Source of the DNA: Cudoniella acicularis
Lineage: Eukaryota; Ascomycota; Leotiomycetes; Helotiales; Helotiaceae
DNA: 31,758 nucleotides
Assembly: GCA_013054445.1 (NCBI GenBank)
Contig: JAAMPI010000573.1
Span: 1-31,758 of the forward strand
Direction: 5' to 3'
The position numbers and the translations under genes are program-made. This document shows, piece after piece, positions 10,256 through 20,990 of the stretch (the stretch's first letter is position 1; the number at the start of each line of letters is the position of its first letter). The notes beneath the pieces are model-generated. The model saw only the letters and a program-made list of their open reading frames with translations, did no database searches and was not told the origin of the DNA.

Positions 10256-13222
10256 TGTCGCAGCACCAGTCTCCGATGATGGATCAACTCCATGAGAACA
10301 ATGGCTTCATGCCGCAGATACAAGCGCCGCCGCTGATGAATCCCCCGCCCCAGATCTTTGGAGCGTATACCGCAGATGGATTGCCAATGCCACCGAATAT
10401 GCCAGACATGTCACAACCGCTTTTTGGAGATGGAACCATGATGGACGAGAGCAATGAGGCAAAGCGGAGGAGAATTGCAAGAGTAGGATACCTACCGCTT
10501 TTATCTCCGCCGTGACTCGGTCGATGCTGATGAGGGAATAGGCTTGTGATATGTGTAGGAAGAAGAAGATCAAGTGCGATGGCAAGATGCCAGCATGTAC
10601 ACATTGCATCAACTACAAGACGGAATGTGTCTTCACACAGGTGGAGAAGAAGAGGAATCCTCCCAAAGGGTATATAAGTCGCTGACATGGCGTTTAAGGG
10701 AGAGTCGCTGATTTCTGCTTAGGGCTAAATATATCGAGGGCCTCGAAAATAGATTGGGAAGGATGGAAAGTTTGCTTAGACTATCAGGTACGTTATGAAA
10801 CACAATGTCGCCTAGGCATCTGACATACGACTGACTTTTCTTAGGTTTGTTGAAGGAGGACGATAACGGACGAACCGATCTAGGGACATTGGAGAAGAGA
10901 CTTGCAGAAAATCAACTAGCACAGAGAGCATCGCAGGCGCCGACCTCGGGTCCTACATCCCCTTCACACAGCTCACCAAATGAACTTAGTGGTTCCACCC
11001 CTCGAAGTACTATTGCGTCGCCAGAACCTCCGAGTAAGAATGGAGACAAACGCAATTCGCAAGTGGAGGAAAAGAAAGAGAAAGAAGAAGGTGTTGAAGA
11101 ACTGTCAGACATGATGTGCTCACTAGTTACTAACAATTGCGGCGAAACACGTTACATAGGTATGGCACTTTGTTGGAGTAGACAAACGTATATTGACTCA
11201 ATGATAGGATCCTCGTCTGGTTTCTCCATCTTCTCGCCAAAAGGTATTCAATGGGTAAATGAAAAAACTGGCGATTCATCCTTCCAAGAAATGATATCGT
11301 CCTCGTCCGTGGATGAAAATAAGTCAAATTACTGGAAACCAGAAGTGTTTGGAGATCTCTTCCAACGGCGAATCTTCAAGCAACTACCTCCCAAGAACGA
11401 GTGCGTGTCGCTGATGAAAGACTTTTTCGAGAACTTCAACTGCATGTTCCCTCTTTTCCATCAACCGACTTTCATGCATTTGGTCGATCGACAATATTCT
11501 CGAGATCCATATGAAGGATCGGGATGGTGGGCGAGCTTGAATGTTGCTCTAGCAATAGCACACAGACTTCGGGTTATGAGTAATCTTGTTCCTCAAGAAG
11601 AGGATGAAAAAGCTTGGGGCTATATGAAGAATGCCATGGGAGTATTTACAGAGCTTACAATGCGCAACACGGATCTTCTCAGCGTACAGGCGCTTCTTGG
11701 AATGGCTCTCTTCATGCAGGGATCTCCAAATCCCCAACCCTCCTTTTTCCTTGTGGCTGCAGCTATCCGATCATCGCACAGCATTGGATTGCACAAGAGA
11801 GGTTCCGGTTTCAATCTAAACCCAATCGAGATCGAGCAGCGAAAACGAGTCTTTTGGATTGGATACATGCTAGATAAGGATATTTGCCTACGTTCAGGGC
11901 GGCCACCGGCGCAAGATGACGATGATATGAATGTGGAATTACCTAGCGCGGATCCTGACGATAACATTGGCAATATTCCGTTGGCTGACGGAAAGGGGAA
12001 GGTTAACCTTTTCCGTCTAATGTGCGAATTTTCAACAATCGAGAGCAAAGTTTACAAACAGCTATATTCGACAAAAGCTGCTAAACAATCAGATGGCGAA
12101 CTTCTCAATACCATTGGAGAGCTTGATCATCAGTTGGAGGAGTGGAAGGACAATATTCCCATCGATTTCCGACCCGAGCACGAGATCAAAGCTTCTCATA
12201 CGCCATTGATACTCCATGTTGTTGTTCTTCACTTTGCTTACTACAATTGTTTGACGACCATCCATCGTATGTCGGTACATCATGGTTATTGGACCAGTCG
12301 CCTCTCCAATTACGCCATACAGGGCCTCAATGCCAGGCCTCTCAATCCTCGTGTTTTCTCATCGGCTGCTTTGTGCGTCTCTGCTGCTCGGGCATCAATC
12401 CACCTAATAAAATATGTTCCGCAAGGAGACTTTCAATGTGTTTGGTAAGTTGTTCAGAAATCGGTATTTATCATGGCTAATATCTGTAGGCTCATTTTAT
12501 ATTTCCCTGTTTCGGCTCTTGTAACTTTATTCGGCAACATTTTACAAAACCCGCAAGATCCGCGGGCGCGATCAGACGTTCGGTTGATGAATTTGGTTGT
12601 TAGTTTTCTTTCAATGTTGATAACGGAAGAAGAGCACGGGGGCGTCAAGCGCATGTTAAGCGTCTGCTCCGAATTCGAACGAATTGCAAAGGTTGTGCTG
12701 GATAAGGCAGAAAAAGAGAGCTCGTCAAGGAGAAAGCGAAAGAGTCACGAAGACCACTCTGTTAAGGCGAAGCAACCTGGTGTCCCCAATTCCGGGCCAC
12801 CACAAACGCCAATGATGAATGCCCAAACCCCTTCGATGACTGGGGTGTTTTCGCCAGGCATGACCAGCGCCATGAATCCACAACAAAACAGCTATGGCTC
12901 GAGCCCAATGGGCAACACAGGATCACCACCACCCGGGAACTGGCAGAACGATTTTGGCAGCGATTATGCAACTCCAAATGCAGGCATGACACCTTTTGCA
13001 GAAATTGGATACACCAATGGTCACGAGTTGAGTCCGTCACTTAACATGAATTCATTCCAGCAACCCTTCGTTCCACAAGATTTGTGGCAGATGCCAATGA
13101 CACTGGAATGGGACTGGGCGGGTATGACGGGCGGTGCTTACCCAAGTTTTGAGAATGGAATCATGGGTGATCCATCTTTACAAAACAGCAACAACCAACA
13201 TTTACAGAACCAGCAGATGTGA
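10252..13222 (+). CDS. Zn2Cys6 fungal transcription factor (GAL4-type zinc cluster, Fungal_trans domain)
   Basis: DNA-binding nuclear regulator, 902 aa. Exons: 10252-10482, 10542-10669, 10723-10787, 10845-11159, 11208-12444 and 12490-13222; introns are 45-59 bp and the summed length keeps frame. The zinc cluster sits across the first junction with Cys79, 82, 89, 96, 99 and 106 (C-X2-C-X6-C-X6-C-X2-C-X6-C), followed by a basic linker and a short coiled coil ([19 protein letters not shown]). A Ser/Pro/Lys/Glu linker leads to the middle homology region with [51 protein letters not shown] and [17 protein letters not shown], typical of PF04082. A Lys/Arg patch (SSRRKRK) and a Gln/Asn/Met/Pro-rich tail, a likely activation region, end the protein. 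The 48-bp segment 11160-11207 is in frame but has GT/AG borders, and its removal gives [15 protein letters not shown], which I recall as conserved. The target pathway cannot be told from sequence. Confidence 0.9.
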
Positions 13223-13768
13223 GAATGTCTTAAGGATTAGCATGAAGAAATGTGTGTCACGATTCAAGCGAAAATGGCGTTTATGGCCTAGAGGAGGTGT
13301 TTCCCCCATTGGGGTGGATGAGGACTTAGCATGTTTGCGGGGTTTGTCTGAGTTTTGCTATCATTATTTGTATTGGCCCATTTTGCTATTGAGGTTCTGG
13401 TGTCTTGTATCTCTACTCAGAATGGGTTGAAGCCTGCATTTTGGAGCTTGATGTATCAAATTCTTAATTACTAGTAGCACGGCCATACCAATTCAATCAT
13501 ATAAGGATTCAAATTCATATGATCTATTGCAAAGATATTCGTTCCTTTCCTCCAAAATAAAATAATGGGTGACACGTGATCTCGGGAAGTGGAACGTTCT
13601 CCCGACCACGCTTTGATAATCATGACCAGCATGAATCTTTTTGCCTTCAACGAACCCGACCTCAACATCAACACCTCAATCCTGCTCCGATGAGATAGCG
13701 AAAGAGTCATTCCAATCACGACTTGGTGACTCTCCCTTCCCTCACGATCCCGATTCCTTTAGTCAAGC
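13223..13768. promoter_or_regulatory. Intergenic gap (546 bp), promoter of the m-AAA protease gene
   Basis: Contains the 3' UTR of the regulator and the promoter of the protease gene, with a CACGTG E-box near 13573, about 195 bp before the protease start. No supported ORF. Confidence 0.4.
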
Positions 13769-16498
13769 ATGACCTCGATATTACGGCAATCCAGCAGCAC
13801 TCTTGCTAGATTATCAAGGTCCTCCCTTCAATCCGCCGCCCGCTCATCTATCCGCACATCAAACCACACACTATTGCTGGCATCGCGGATATCAGCACGA
13901 CAAGCGCGATCATTCGCAAGCAATCCGCCGAAGAAGCCGAAGAAGGATAACAATGGCGCAAAGGAGGACGTAACAGGCAAGCAAGCCTCCGAATTATCCG
14001 GCAAACCTGCACCAGGGACAGAAAATCTCTACAATGGCAAGACACCATTATCGCCGCAGGAAAATGGCGAGGAGTCTGCAGAGCCGCCGCTGGCGGAGGG
14101 GATGACGCGAATGAACCCAGAGGACCAGAAAGCTATTGAGGAGCTCCTGGATACGGTGAAGAAGGGGATGCCGAAAAGTCAAGTAGAGATTATTGAGAAG
14201 TCTCTAGAGCACATGAAGAGGGAGGGGATTCCCAAGGAGCTGAGAGAATTGATGGATGAGATGAGGGGAAAGCCAATGACTCTTTCGCAAGCTGCCAAGT
14301 TGACTAGGTTGACGAGTCAAGTGGTATGGAAGCAGATGGATAAGGAGATGAAGAAAGAGCAGACAGATTTTGAGAGTAATGAATCCAAGGGTGGTGAGAG
14401 TGGAGGGCCGCCACCTCCTGGTGGATCTGGGAAGGGCCAGAAGCAGGGAGCAGGAGGAGGTTTCAAGCCGGGAGAGATGAAGATTGATACCAGCTCGCTC
14501 ATCCTTTCGGCATTCGTATCATATCTTCTGTATAGAATGGTTATGCCAGGCGAGACCGGACGAGATATCACATATCAAGAATTCCGAAGCACATTCTTCG
14601 ACAAGGGATTAGTAGAGAAGTTGACGGTTGTCAACAGGGATCGAGTACGAGTTGATTTACATCGGGAAGCTACGCAATCCATATACCCCGATTCGCCTGC
14701 AGTCAACCCAAATTTCCACTACTACTTCTCGATAGGATCAGTTGAGGCATTTGAAAGGAAGTTAGATGAAGCGCAAAAAGAGCTTGGAATTCCTAGCTCA
14801 GAACGGATACCTGTCAGCTATGCTACAGACACTGACGCATGGCAATTTTTCATGAACTTTGGTCCTACGATTCTATTCATCGCTGCTATATTCTACATGG
14901 GTAGACGAGCTTCTTCCGGAGGTGGTGGTGCTAGCGGTGTCTTTGGCATGGGTAAGAGCCGTGCAAAGCAGTTCAACCACGAGACTGATGTTAAAGTCAA
15001 GTTCAAGGATGTCGCCGGTATGGACGAGGCCAAGATGGAAATTATGGAATTCGTTTCCTTCTTGAAAACCCCCGAACAATTCCAGCGACTAGGTGCCAAG
15101 ATACCTCGAGGAGCCATTCTTTCTGGACCCCCTGGTACCGGTAAGACTTTGCTGGCAAAGGCTACTGCTGGCGAGTCTCAAGTACCTTTCTTCAGTGTCA
15201 GTGGTTCCGAGTTCGTGGAGATGTTTGTTGGTGTTGGTGCCTCCAGAGTCCGAGATCTTTTCGCCATGGCGAGAAAAAACACGCCCTGTATCATCTTTAT
15301 TGATGAAATTGACGCAATTGGAAAGTCTCGTGGCAAGGCGGGTTCGTGGGGTGGTGGCAACGATGAGCGAGAAGCTACACTCAATCAAATTTTGACCGAA
15401 ATGGACGGATTTAATACTTCTGAGCAAGTAGTCGTCCTCGCCGGTACAAATAGGCCAGATGTGCTCGACAAGGCGCTGATGCGACCTGGTCGATTTGATA
15501 GGCATATTGCCATTGATCGCCCCACCATGGAGGGCCGAAAGCAAATCTTCTTGGTCCACTTGAAAAAGATAGTGACCCATGAAGATTTGGAACACTTGAC
15601 TGGACGACTCTCAGCTCTCACGCCTGGATTTTCTGGTGCAGATATTGCTAACTGCTGTAACGAGGCGGCGTTGATTGGTATGTGATTAAACCTCTCTGGT
15701 CCTATGAATAACTGCTAATCTTCTATAGCTGCCCGCACAAGTGCCAAATCCGTGGCTATGATCCATTTCGAGCAAGCCATTGAGCGTGTGATTGGTGGTC
15801 TAGAGAAAAAGTCTCTGGTTCTTTCACCTGAAGAGAAGAAGGTAGTTGCCTACCATGAAGCTGGCCATGCTATTTGTGGATGGTTCTTTAAATACGCCGA
15901 TCCCCTTCTCAAAGTCTCCATTATTCCCCGCGGTCAAGGGGCTCTTGGATATGCACAATATCTCCCTGCTGGCGACACCTATCTCATGAATGTTAATCAA
16001 CTCATGGACCGTATGGCCATGACCCTTGGTGGCCGAGTATCCGAAGAAATCCACTTTGAGACAGTGACCTCGGGAGCATCTGATGATTTTAACAAAGTCA
16101 CAAGAATGGCAACCGCCATGGTCACCAAATGGGGAATGAGCAAAAAGCTCGGCCCCCTCCATTTCGAGGATGACGAGAACAAATTACACAAGCCTTTCGC
16201 CGAAGCAACAGCACAAACAATCGATTCCGAAGTGAGGAGGATAGTAGACGAGGCCTACAAGCAATGCAAGGATCTCCTCACCGAGAAGAAGAAAGAGATT
16301 GGTCTTGTTGCGGAGGAGCTGCTCTCCAAGGAGGTTTTGGGTAGAGAGGATATGATCCGCTTATTAGGCAAGAGACCTTTCGACGAGAACAAGGACTTCG
16401 TAAAGTACTTTGGTGGTGGGCCCGGTTCGAAGAGTGCTCCTCCTCCATTCCCGACCGAGAATACTGATTCTCCTCCAGAGGCACCTACGCCTGCTTGA
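13769..16498 (+). CDS. Mitochondrial m-AAA protease subunit (FtsH/Yta12/Afg3 family)
   Basis: ATP-dependent zinc metalloprotease of the mitochondrial inner membrane that degrades misfolded membrane proteins and matures substrates such as MrpL32. Two exons, 13769-15677 and 15729-16498, with a 51-bp intron; product 892 aa. The N-terminus is Arg/Ser-rich with RQARSFASN, a typical mitochondrial presequence. A Gly/Pro-rich linker precedes TM1 (about 242-257), then the FtsH extracellular domain, TM2 (about 360-380), AAA Walker A GPPGTGKT at 453-460, Walker B FIDE at about 510-513, second region of homology with RPGRFDRHI from residue 572, and zinc-binding HEAGH at 679-683, all intact. [10 protein letters not shown] supplies the downstream Asp region. 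Length fits the family. Whether it is the Yta12 (Rca1) or Yta10 (Afg3) branch needs a tree. The intron falls just before the AARTSAKSV segment and restores frame. Confidence 0.95.
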
Positions 16499-17197
16499 GC
16501 GTTGTTTCTTGTGTATATCTGTAAGCTTTTTTCCGAAAGTGGAGTGGGAATATAGAGCCGGGAGTGAGCGACGGAATTGAGCAGACATGAGAGATGAGAT
16601 GAGAGAGGGGTATCACTTGTATTGTAACTGTACAGGCATTGAAACTGCATTTTTAAGGCGTCCGTCTTCGACTTGAATCTAGCTAGTCAACCAGGTTGTG
16701 GGGTTGAGAGTGTGGGTGTGGGATGGCATCTGTGCGTGTGTTTCTTGCTCAAAAGAGAGCTCGAGAGAAAAGAAAGAAAAATTCCACTTATTCCCACGCA
16801 ACGAGCCTTGAGCTTTTCCTTTTGTATTTGATGATATATGATCTGCAATCAACATATAAAAAAATCTTACACTTACACCAGGATTTATCAGTAGAAATGA
16901 ACGTTTTGGAATATGGTGATATCTTTTATTGTGTATCCATTGGAATTATGAAGCGAACTCAGTCGAATAATATTTTATATGATAGTGGCTAGCTTTACAT
17001 TTCAAATTATAACCTTGGTGCCTTGGCCTACCTGTATTTATATACCTATTGTATACCCGCAAGTGAAGGGTGCAAAGTCCCGAATCGCGAAAAACCGTGA
17101 CCCCGCGTTTTCTCCAAAAAAATCCGTCGCGTCAAAAAAAAGGGGAGTTTAACAACGTTTCCGCGTCAGGCCACATCAACAACGCGCGACTCAATCG
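16499..17197. other. Intergenic gap (699 bp)
   Basis: 3' UTR of the protease, an AT-rich middle, and a promoter for the FAD oxidoreductase with short A runs just before the start. An 89-codon frame at 16723-16992 has low-complexity Lys/Arg and no family support; I do not call it. Confidence 0.45.
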
Positions 17198-18952
17198 ATG
17201 AAGCAGCTTTGCATTGGATTTGCAGCCTGCAGGCCGCGATGGTCATTGCATCTTTTGCGAGTTGTATCCAAGGAGGGAGGGTGGATTGAGGCGTCCCGCA
17301 GCGCCAAATTCTCAAGCTATGCCTCCTTGAAGAGGAGGTCTTCAGTGACTTCCCGGCTTACTTCTACGCCTCCTTTCCCGTCAGCCCGGGCATTCTCTAC
17401 ATCCCCTCCCCTCCGCGACGACGCTCTCGCAGCACATACACAAGCCGTCGCAAAAATAGCCAGCGACGTCCGCTCCTACTACACCCGCGGCCAAAAATGG
17501 CGCATCTTCCACGGCAGCACAAACAGCACCCGCGACCTAAAAACCAAAGGAAAAACAAACTTCGTAGACACCAGTTCCCTAAATCGCGTTCTAAGTATCC
17601 ATGGAGAAGGCAAGGGGATGAAATGTCTGGTTGAGCCGAATGTACCTATGGATCGTTTGGTAGAAGCTACGTTGAAAGAAGGCCTAGTTCCGAAGGTTGT
17701 GATGGAGTTCCCCGGGATTACGGTCGGGGGTGGGTATTCGGGGACGAGTGGGGAGAGTAGTTCTTTTCGGCATGGGTTTTTTGATCGAACGGTTGAGAAG
17801 GTGGAGATGGTTATGGGTGATGGGGAGGTGTGTACTTTGAGTGAGAATAAGAAAGGGGATTTATTTAGGGGTGCTGCGGGGGCGGTGGGCACGTTTGGAG
17901 TTACAACTGCTGTGGAGTTGCAGTTACAGAAGGCGAGGAGGTTTGTCAAGACGACGTATTGGCCTGTGAAGGGGATGGGGGAGGCGGTCGAGATGTTAAA
18001 GGAGGCTACGAGGGAGGCGGAGGTAGATTATGTGGATGGGATTATGTTTTCGCCAACTTCGGGAGCTATAATTACGGGACGACTTACGGATGAACTGAAC
18101 GAGGGCATCAATGTTCAACGCTTCAGCGGAGCATGGGATCCATGGTTCTACCTGCATGTTCAAGACAGTATCGCCTCTTCTCCCAACAACACACCTAAAA
18201 CCGAAGCAATCCCACTAGCAGAATACCTCTTCCGCTACGACCGCGGCGGATTCTGGGTCGGTGCTTCCGCATTCAAATATTTCAACTTCCCATTCAACCG
18301 TTTCACGAGGTGGTTCCTAGACGATTTCTTGCACACTAGAATGATGTACACAGCTCTACACGCCAGCGGCCAAAGCAAAAAATACATTGTGCAAGACCTC
18401 GCACTGCCTTACTCCACCGCCGAGAAATTCGTCGAGTACACAGATAAGGAATTCGGTATTTACCCTTTGTGGCTTTGCCCCTTAAAGCAATCACCAAGCC
18501 CGACGATGCATCCTCATTCCGCGGAAACGAATCCCGATGGCTCGTTGAAGGATATGCTTAACATAGGCCTCTGGGGCGACGGCCCTTCAAACCACGACGA
18601 ATTCGTCAACAAGAATAGGGGTTTAGAGAATAAATTGCGGGAGTTAGGAGGAATGAAATGGTTATACGCTCATACATACTATTCAGAAGATGAGTTCTGG
18701 GCGCAGTTTGATAGGGAGTGGTATGAGGGATTAAGGAAGAAATATAAGGTGGAAACGCTGCCGAGTGTGTATGAGAAGGTTAGGGTGGATGTGGAGGCGG
18801 AAAAGAGGGATGTGGAGAGTGCTGGTGGGGGGTGGTGGAAGAGGAGGTGGCCTTGGGCGGGGTTTTATGGGATAAAGAAGGCGATTGAGAGTCGGAGTTA
18901 TGTTGAGGCGAGGAGGAGTGTTTGGAAGGAGTTTGGGAGGGAGGGGAAATGA
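17198..18952 (+). CDS. DHCR24/DIMINUTO-like FAD-dependent oxidoreductase
   Basis: Single exon, 584 aa. Resembles delta-24 sterol reductase-like flavoproteins (PCMH-type FAD-binding fold). The FAD region holds FPGITVGGGYSGTSGESSS then HGFFDRTVEKVEMV (about 170-205). Later family-like blocks are YLFRYDRGGFWVG, YPLWLCPLK, WLYAHTYYSEDEFW and LPSVYEKVRVDV. The first about 75 residues are Arg/Ser-rich and end in SARAFSTSPPLR, which looks like a mitochondrial leader with a processing site; the single N-terminal membrane helix of animal DHCR24 is not obvious here. Fungi usually do not reduce the sterol 24 bond through DHCR24, so the substrate in this organism is unclear and sterol reduction should not be assumed. 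The start is the first ATG; no intron is needed. Confidence 0.85.
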   Translation: MKQLCIGFAACRPRWSLHLLRVVSKEGGWIEASRSAKFSSYASLKRRSSVTSRLTSTPPFPSARAFSTSPPLRDDALAAHTQAVAKIASDVRSYYTRGQKWRIFHGSTNSTRDLKTKGKTNFVDTSSLNRVLSIHGEGKGMKCLVEPNVPMDRLVEATLKEGLVPKVVMEFPGITVGGGYSGTSGESSSFRHGFFDRTVEKVEMVMGDGEVCTLSENKKGDLFRGAAGAVGTFGVTTAVELQLQKARRFVKTTYWPVKGMGEAVEMLKEATREAEVDYVDGIMFSPTSGAIITGRLTDELNEGINVQRFSGAWDPWFYLHVQDSIASSPNNTPKTEAIPLAEYLFRYDRGGFWVGASAFKYFNFPFNRFTRWFLDDFLHTRMMYTALHASGQSKKYIVQDLALPYSTAEKFVEYTDKEFGIYPLWLCPLKQSPSPTMHPHSAETNPDGSLKDMLNIGLWGDGPSNHDEFVNKNRGLENKLRELGGMKWLYAHTYYSEDEFWAQFDREWYEGLRKKYKVETLPSVYEKVRVDVEAEKRDVESAGGGWWKRRWPWAGFYGIKKAIESRSYVEARRSVWKEFGREGK

Positions 18953-20100
18953 ATGGAATTGAAATGAAATGTGATGGTGTGGATTTGTGGATTGTGCTGC
19001 TTTCTGTCCCAATACGATCGTTCCTGCCCTGCAAGCGCAGCATGGACTTTTTTGAACATGACGCCTTCGAATTGCTCTACTTTTTCATACCCAAGTTGAG
19101 AGGACACGGCAGCGGCTTTCCGTTTGGACATAATGAGTCCAACTCGCTGAGCGTGTACTCGAGCCTACTGCTCTTTTTCCTCTCGCGTTTTATTCGATTA
19201 GAGGAGTGCTCTCCTTTTTCGTGTCCTGGTCGCTCTCGCTCTGCAAGTGCAGGGCTTTTTTTTAACAACTCCAACTTGCTCCACACAACCTTGTCGAGAG
19301 CCCAAGGCAGCAAGCAGCTTTTCCGTAAACAAATTATATTTCCCCCCTCTAGCCTTGCCTAGTGCATTACGTTCGATTACTTGTACGAAAATTTAAGAGT
19401 TGTTCTTATTTTGCATGTCCGGGTCGTTCTTGCCCTGTAAAGGCCTGACTGCGCCTGCCAATCGCTTAGTGGCTATTTCACTACTACTGCAGCTCAAGAG
19501 CTCTACTTTCATTTCTTACCATCTACCTACATACTTTATCTTGATTCTACTCTATTTATACAGCTTGCGAAGATCTAGCCACGATTTACTGGGCGATTCA
19601 TTTATACACCTGTCGCTCTGTGAGACCCCTCCTCTAGGAACTAGAGCGCAATCGATTAAGCCTCGATCATCTCGCAGCCTGATCTCGTTCACAAGCAATC
19701 AGTTGGTTTTCGTGAGGCCTGAAAACAACAACGGACCGCACTTCAACCTTGACGGATTTACAGGGTATGGAGAAAGTCAAGGCTGGTTCGTGGCCTAGAT
19801 TTCGTAAAGGGGAGGACGCAATCTCATTGAGCGCTTGCATCGCTAATGGCAACAAGAATTTCACTGCGCTATGTGATGAGTGCGAAAGATTCTTTAGGAA
19901 ATGTCTATTTGTTGATGAATTTGTTTCCACGTGTCCCGGGTAGGCCAAGATTTAGTAAACTTCACTAATTTGAGACCCTAAATCCTCTTGTAAAAACTCG
20001 CACAAACCCTCCCTTAGAACCTTTCAACTTCTCCTTCATCTTAAAAGCGGTTGCGTCGTTCTTCCACCAACAAGCAGTCGACTCTAAATCCGCCCTTAGA
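18953..20100. other. Gene-poor stretch with decayed repeats
   Basis: Holds a ~200-bp tandem repeat (annotated separately) and short frames on both strands without family support. One plus-strand frame (19749-19943) has a CDECERFF stretch but is too short to call. Confidence 0.4.
19005..19450. repeat. Diverged tandem repeat, about 2.2 copies, unit roughly 195-215 bp
   Basis: Three landmarks recur. TGTCC followed by a CGTTCCTGCCCTGCAAG-like block lies at 19005, 19222 and 19416. TTGCTC-AC lies at about 19071 and 19276. GGCAGC then CTTTCCGT lies at about 19107 and 19307. The third copy is truncated after about 40 bp. On the minus strand copies 1 and 2 read similar peptides (KKVHAALAGQER against KKSPALAERER), so the unit may derive from coding DNA. 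Identity is low, so this is an old duplication. Confidence 0.6.
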
Positions 20101-20226
20101 ATGTTTCGCAATCTTATTAGCAGCATCCTCCATGGCATCACAGTTGCCTTCGGTCCCCAAGTAACCGCCTCCAACACCCTTAATCCTATTCACCTTGCAC
20201 TCGCTACTAGAGGTTACTGGATCCAA
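19965..20226 (-). pseudogene. Possible frameshifted coding remnant
   Basis: Two minus-strand frames abut. One reads KGVGGGYLGTEGNCDAMEDA and GGFRVDCLL; the other continues with WWKNDATAFKMKEKLKGS. Joined by a single shift they read like one protein fragment, but neither has a proper ATG and I do not recognise the family. It overlaps the 5' part of the plus-strand frame at 20101. Weak call. Confidence 0.2.
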
Positions 20227-20571
20227 TCACACATATTGTATATACCCGACCGATACGGCTTCTTCTCGCCTAGTCCTCCCCGCCTTCAGGTGTACCAGGG
20301 TTTCTTATTTATCGCTCTATTTATTATGGTCGTCTGTTCGATCTTCTGTGGAGCCTCCATTGTTTTTCTCTTGTCGTTAAGACCTGATCACAAGCCGATT
20401 TGGAAAGCAGTAGTATTCATGGTAATACCTGTGGGTGGTACTGTGGCTATGATTTGGGTTATGGAGTGTTTTAGTAAACGTCGAACACGAGACTATGACT
20501 GGGGGGGACTGGAAACTAAGGAAAGATTAATTTCTGGTCGTTTAGCGAGTGGTTTGGTTCCCTGTCATTAA
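20101..20571 (+). CDS. Hypothetical small two-TM membrane protein
   Basis: Open frame of 156 codons from ATG to TAA. It contains two strongly hydrophobic segments (residues about 65-93, GFLFIALFIMVVCSIFCGA and onward; and about 99-122, VVFMVIPVGGTVAMIWVM) followed by a basic KRRTR and a short polar tail. A short polar loop with RPDHKP separates the helices. I recognise no family. It sits in a gene-poor region, and its first 125 bases overlap a possible decayed minus-strand frame, so it may be a chance ORF or the last exon of a larger gene. Confidence 0.35.
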   Translation: MFRNLISSILHGITVAFGPQVTASNTLNPIHLALATRGYWIQSHILYIPDRYGFFSPSPPRLQVYQGFLFIALFIMVVCSIFCGASIVFLLSLRPDHKPIWKAVVFMVIPVGGTVAMIWVMECFSKRRTRDYDWGGLETKERLISGRLASGLVPCH

Positions 20572-20820
20572 TATACCTTATATGAGTTAATTCGATCCTA
20601 GCACGTCGCTTTCGGTTTGGCAGTCGGGATCAATACATCCTCACCTTCGACCCTCTCTCTCCATCGAGCATCCTCCCACGAGCTACGGTCACATTCTTAC
20701 GGCCGACATCCTTTCTCTCTATCACCAACATCTCTACGCCCAAACCCTGCCCCCACACATTTCAGCTGCTATTGCCTTACGGTTGACAGTCCTTGACTAT
20801 GGTTTACATGATTGAGCGCG

Positions 20821-20943
20821 ATAGCGTACCTATAGCGTACCGCATCACATTGGTAGAACCTCGTTAGAGCTACAGGGGAAGTCTGATCAGCTCTGCGAGT
20901 CTATAGTGTACCGGCGAGCGTACCGGATGGATGGGCAGAACCT
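20821..20943. repeat. Imperfect direct repeat, offset about 82-84 bp
   Basis: Copy 1 (20821-20861) has TATAGCGTACCGCAT then GGTAGAACCT. Copy 2 (20899-20943) has TATAGTGTACCGG, GAGCGTACCGGAT then GGGCAGAACCT. Order and spacing are preserved, so this is probably an old short duplication. Confidence 0.5.
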
Positions 20944-20990
20944 GTGGATGATGCGCGACAGCATAAATCGCTGTATGCATCATGTCCACA
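20943..20990. repeat. Imperfect inverted repeat / hairpin
   Basis: The left arm runs TGTGGA, TGATGC, then ACAGC; the right arm is GCTGT, GCATCA, then TCCACA. The arms are interrupted by 2-3 nt mismatches or bulges, with a 7-nt AT-rich loop. It begins at the end of the direct-repeat block, so both may be parts of one decayed element. Confidence 0.55.

Noticed and set aside
15089..15595. 168-codon minus-strand frame inside the m-AAA protease
   Set aside because: Complementary to the highly conserved AAA domain, so it is a shadow frame.
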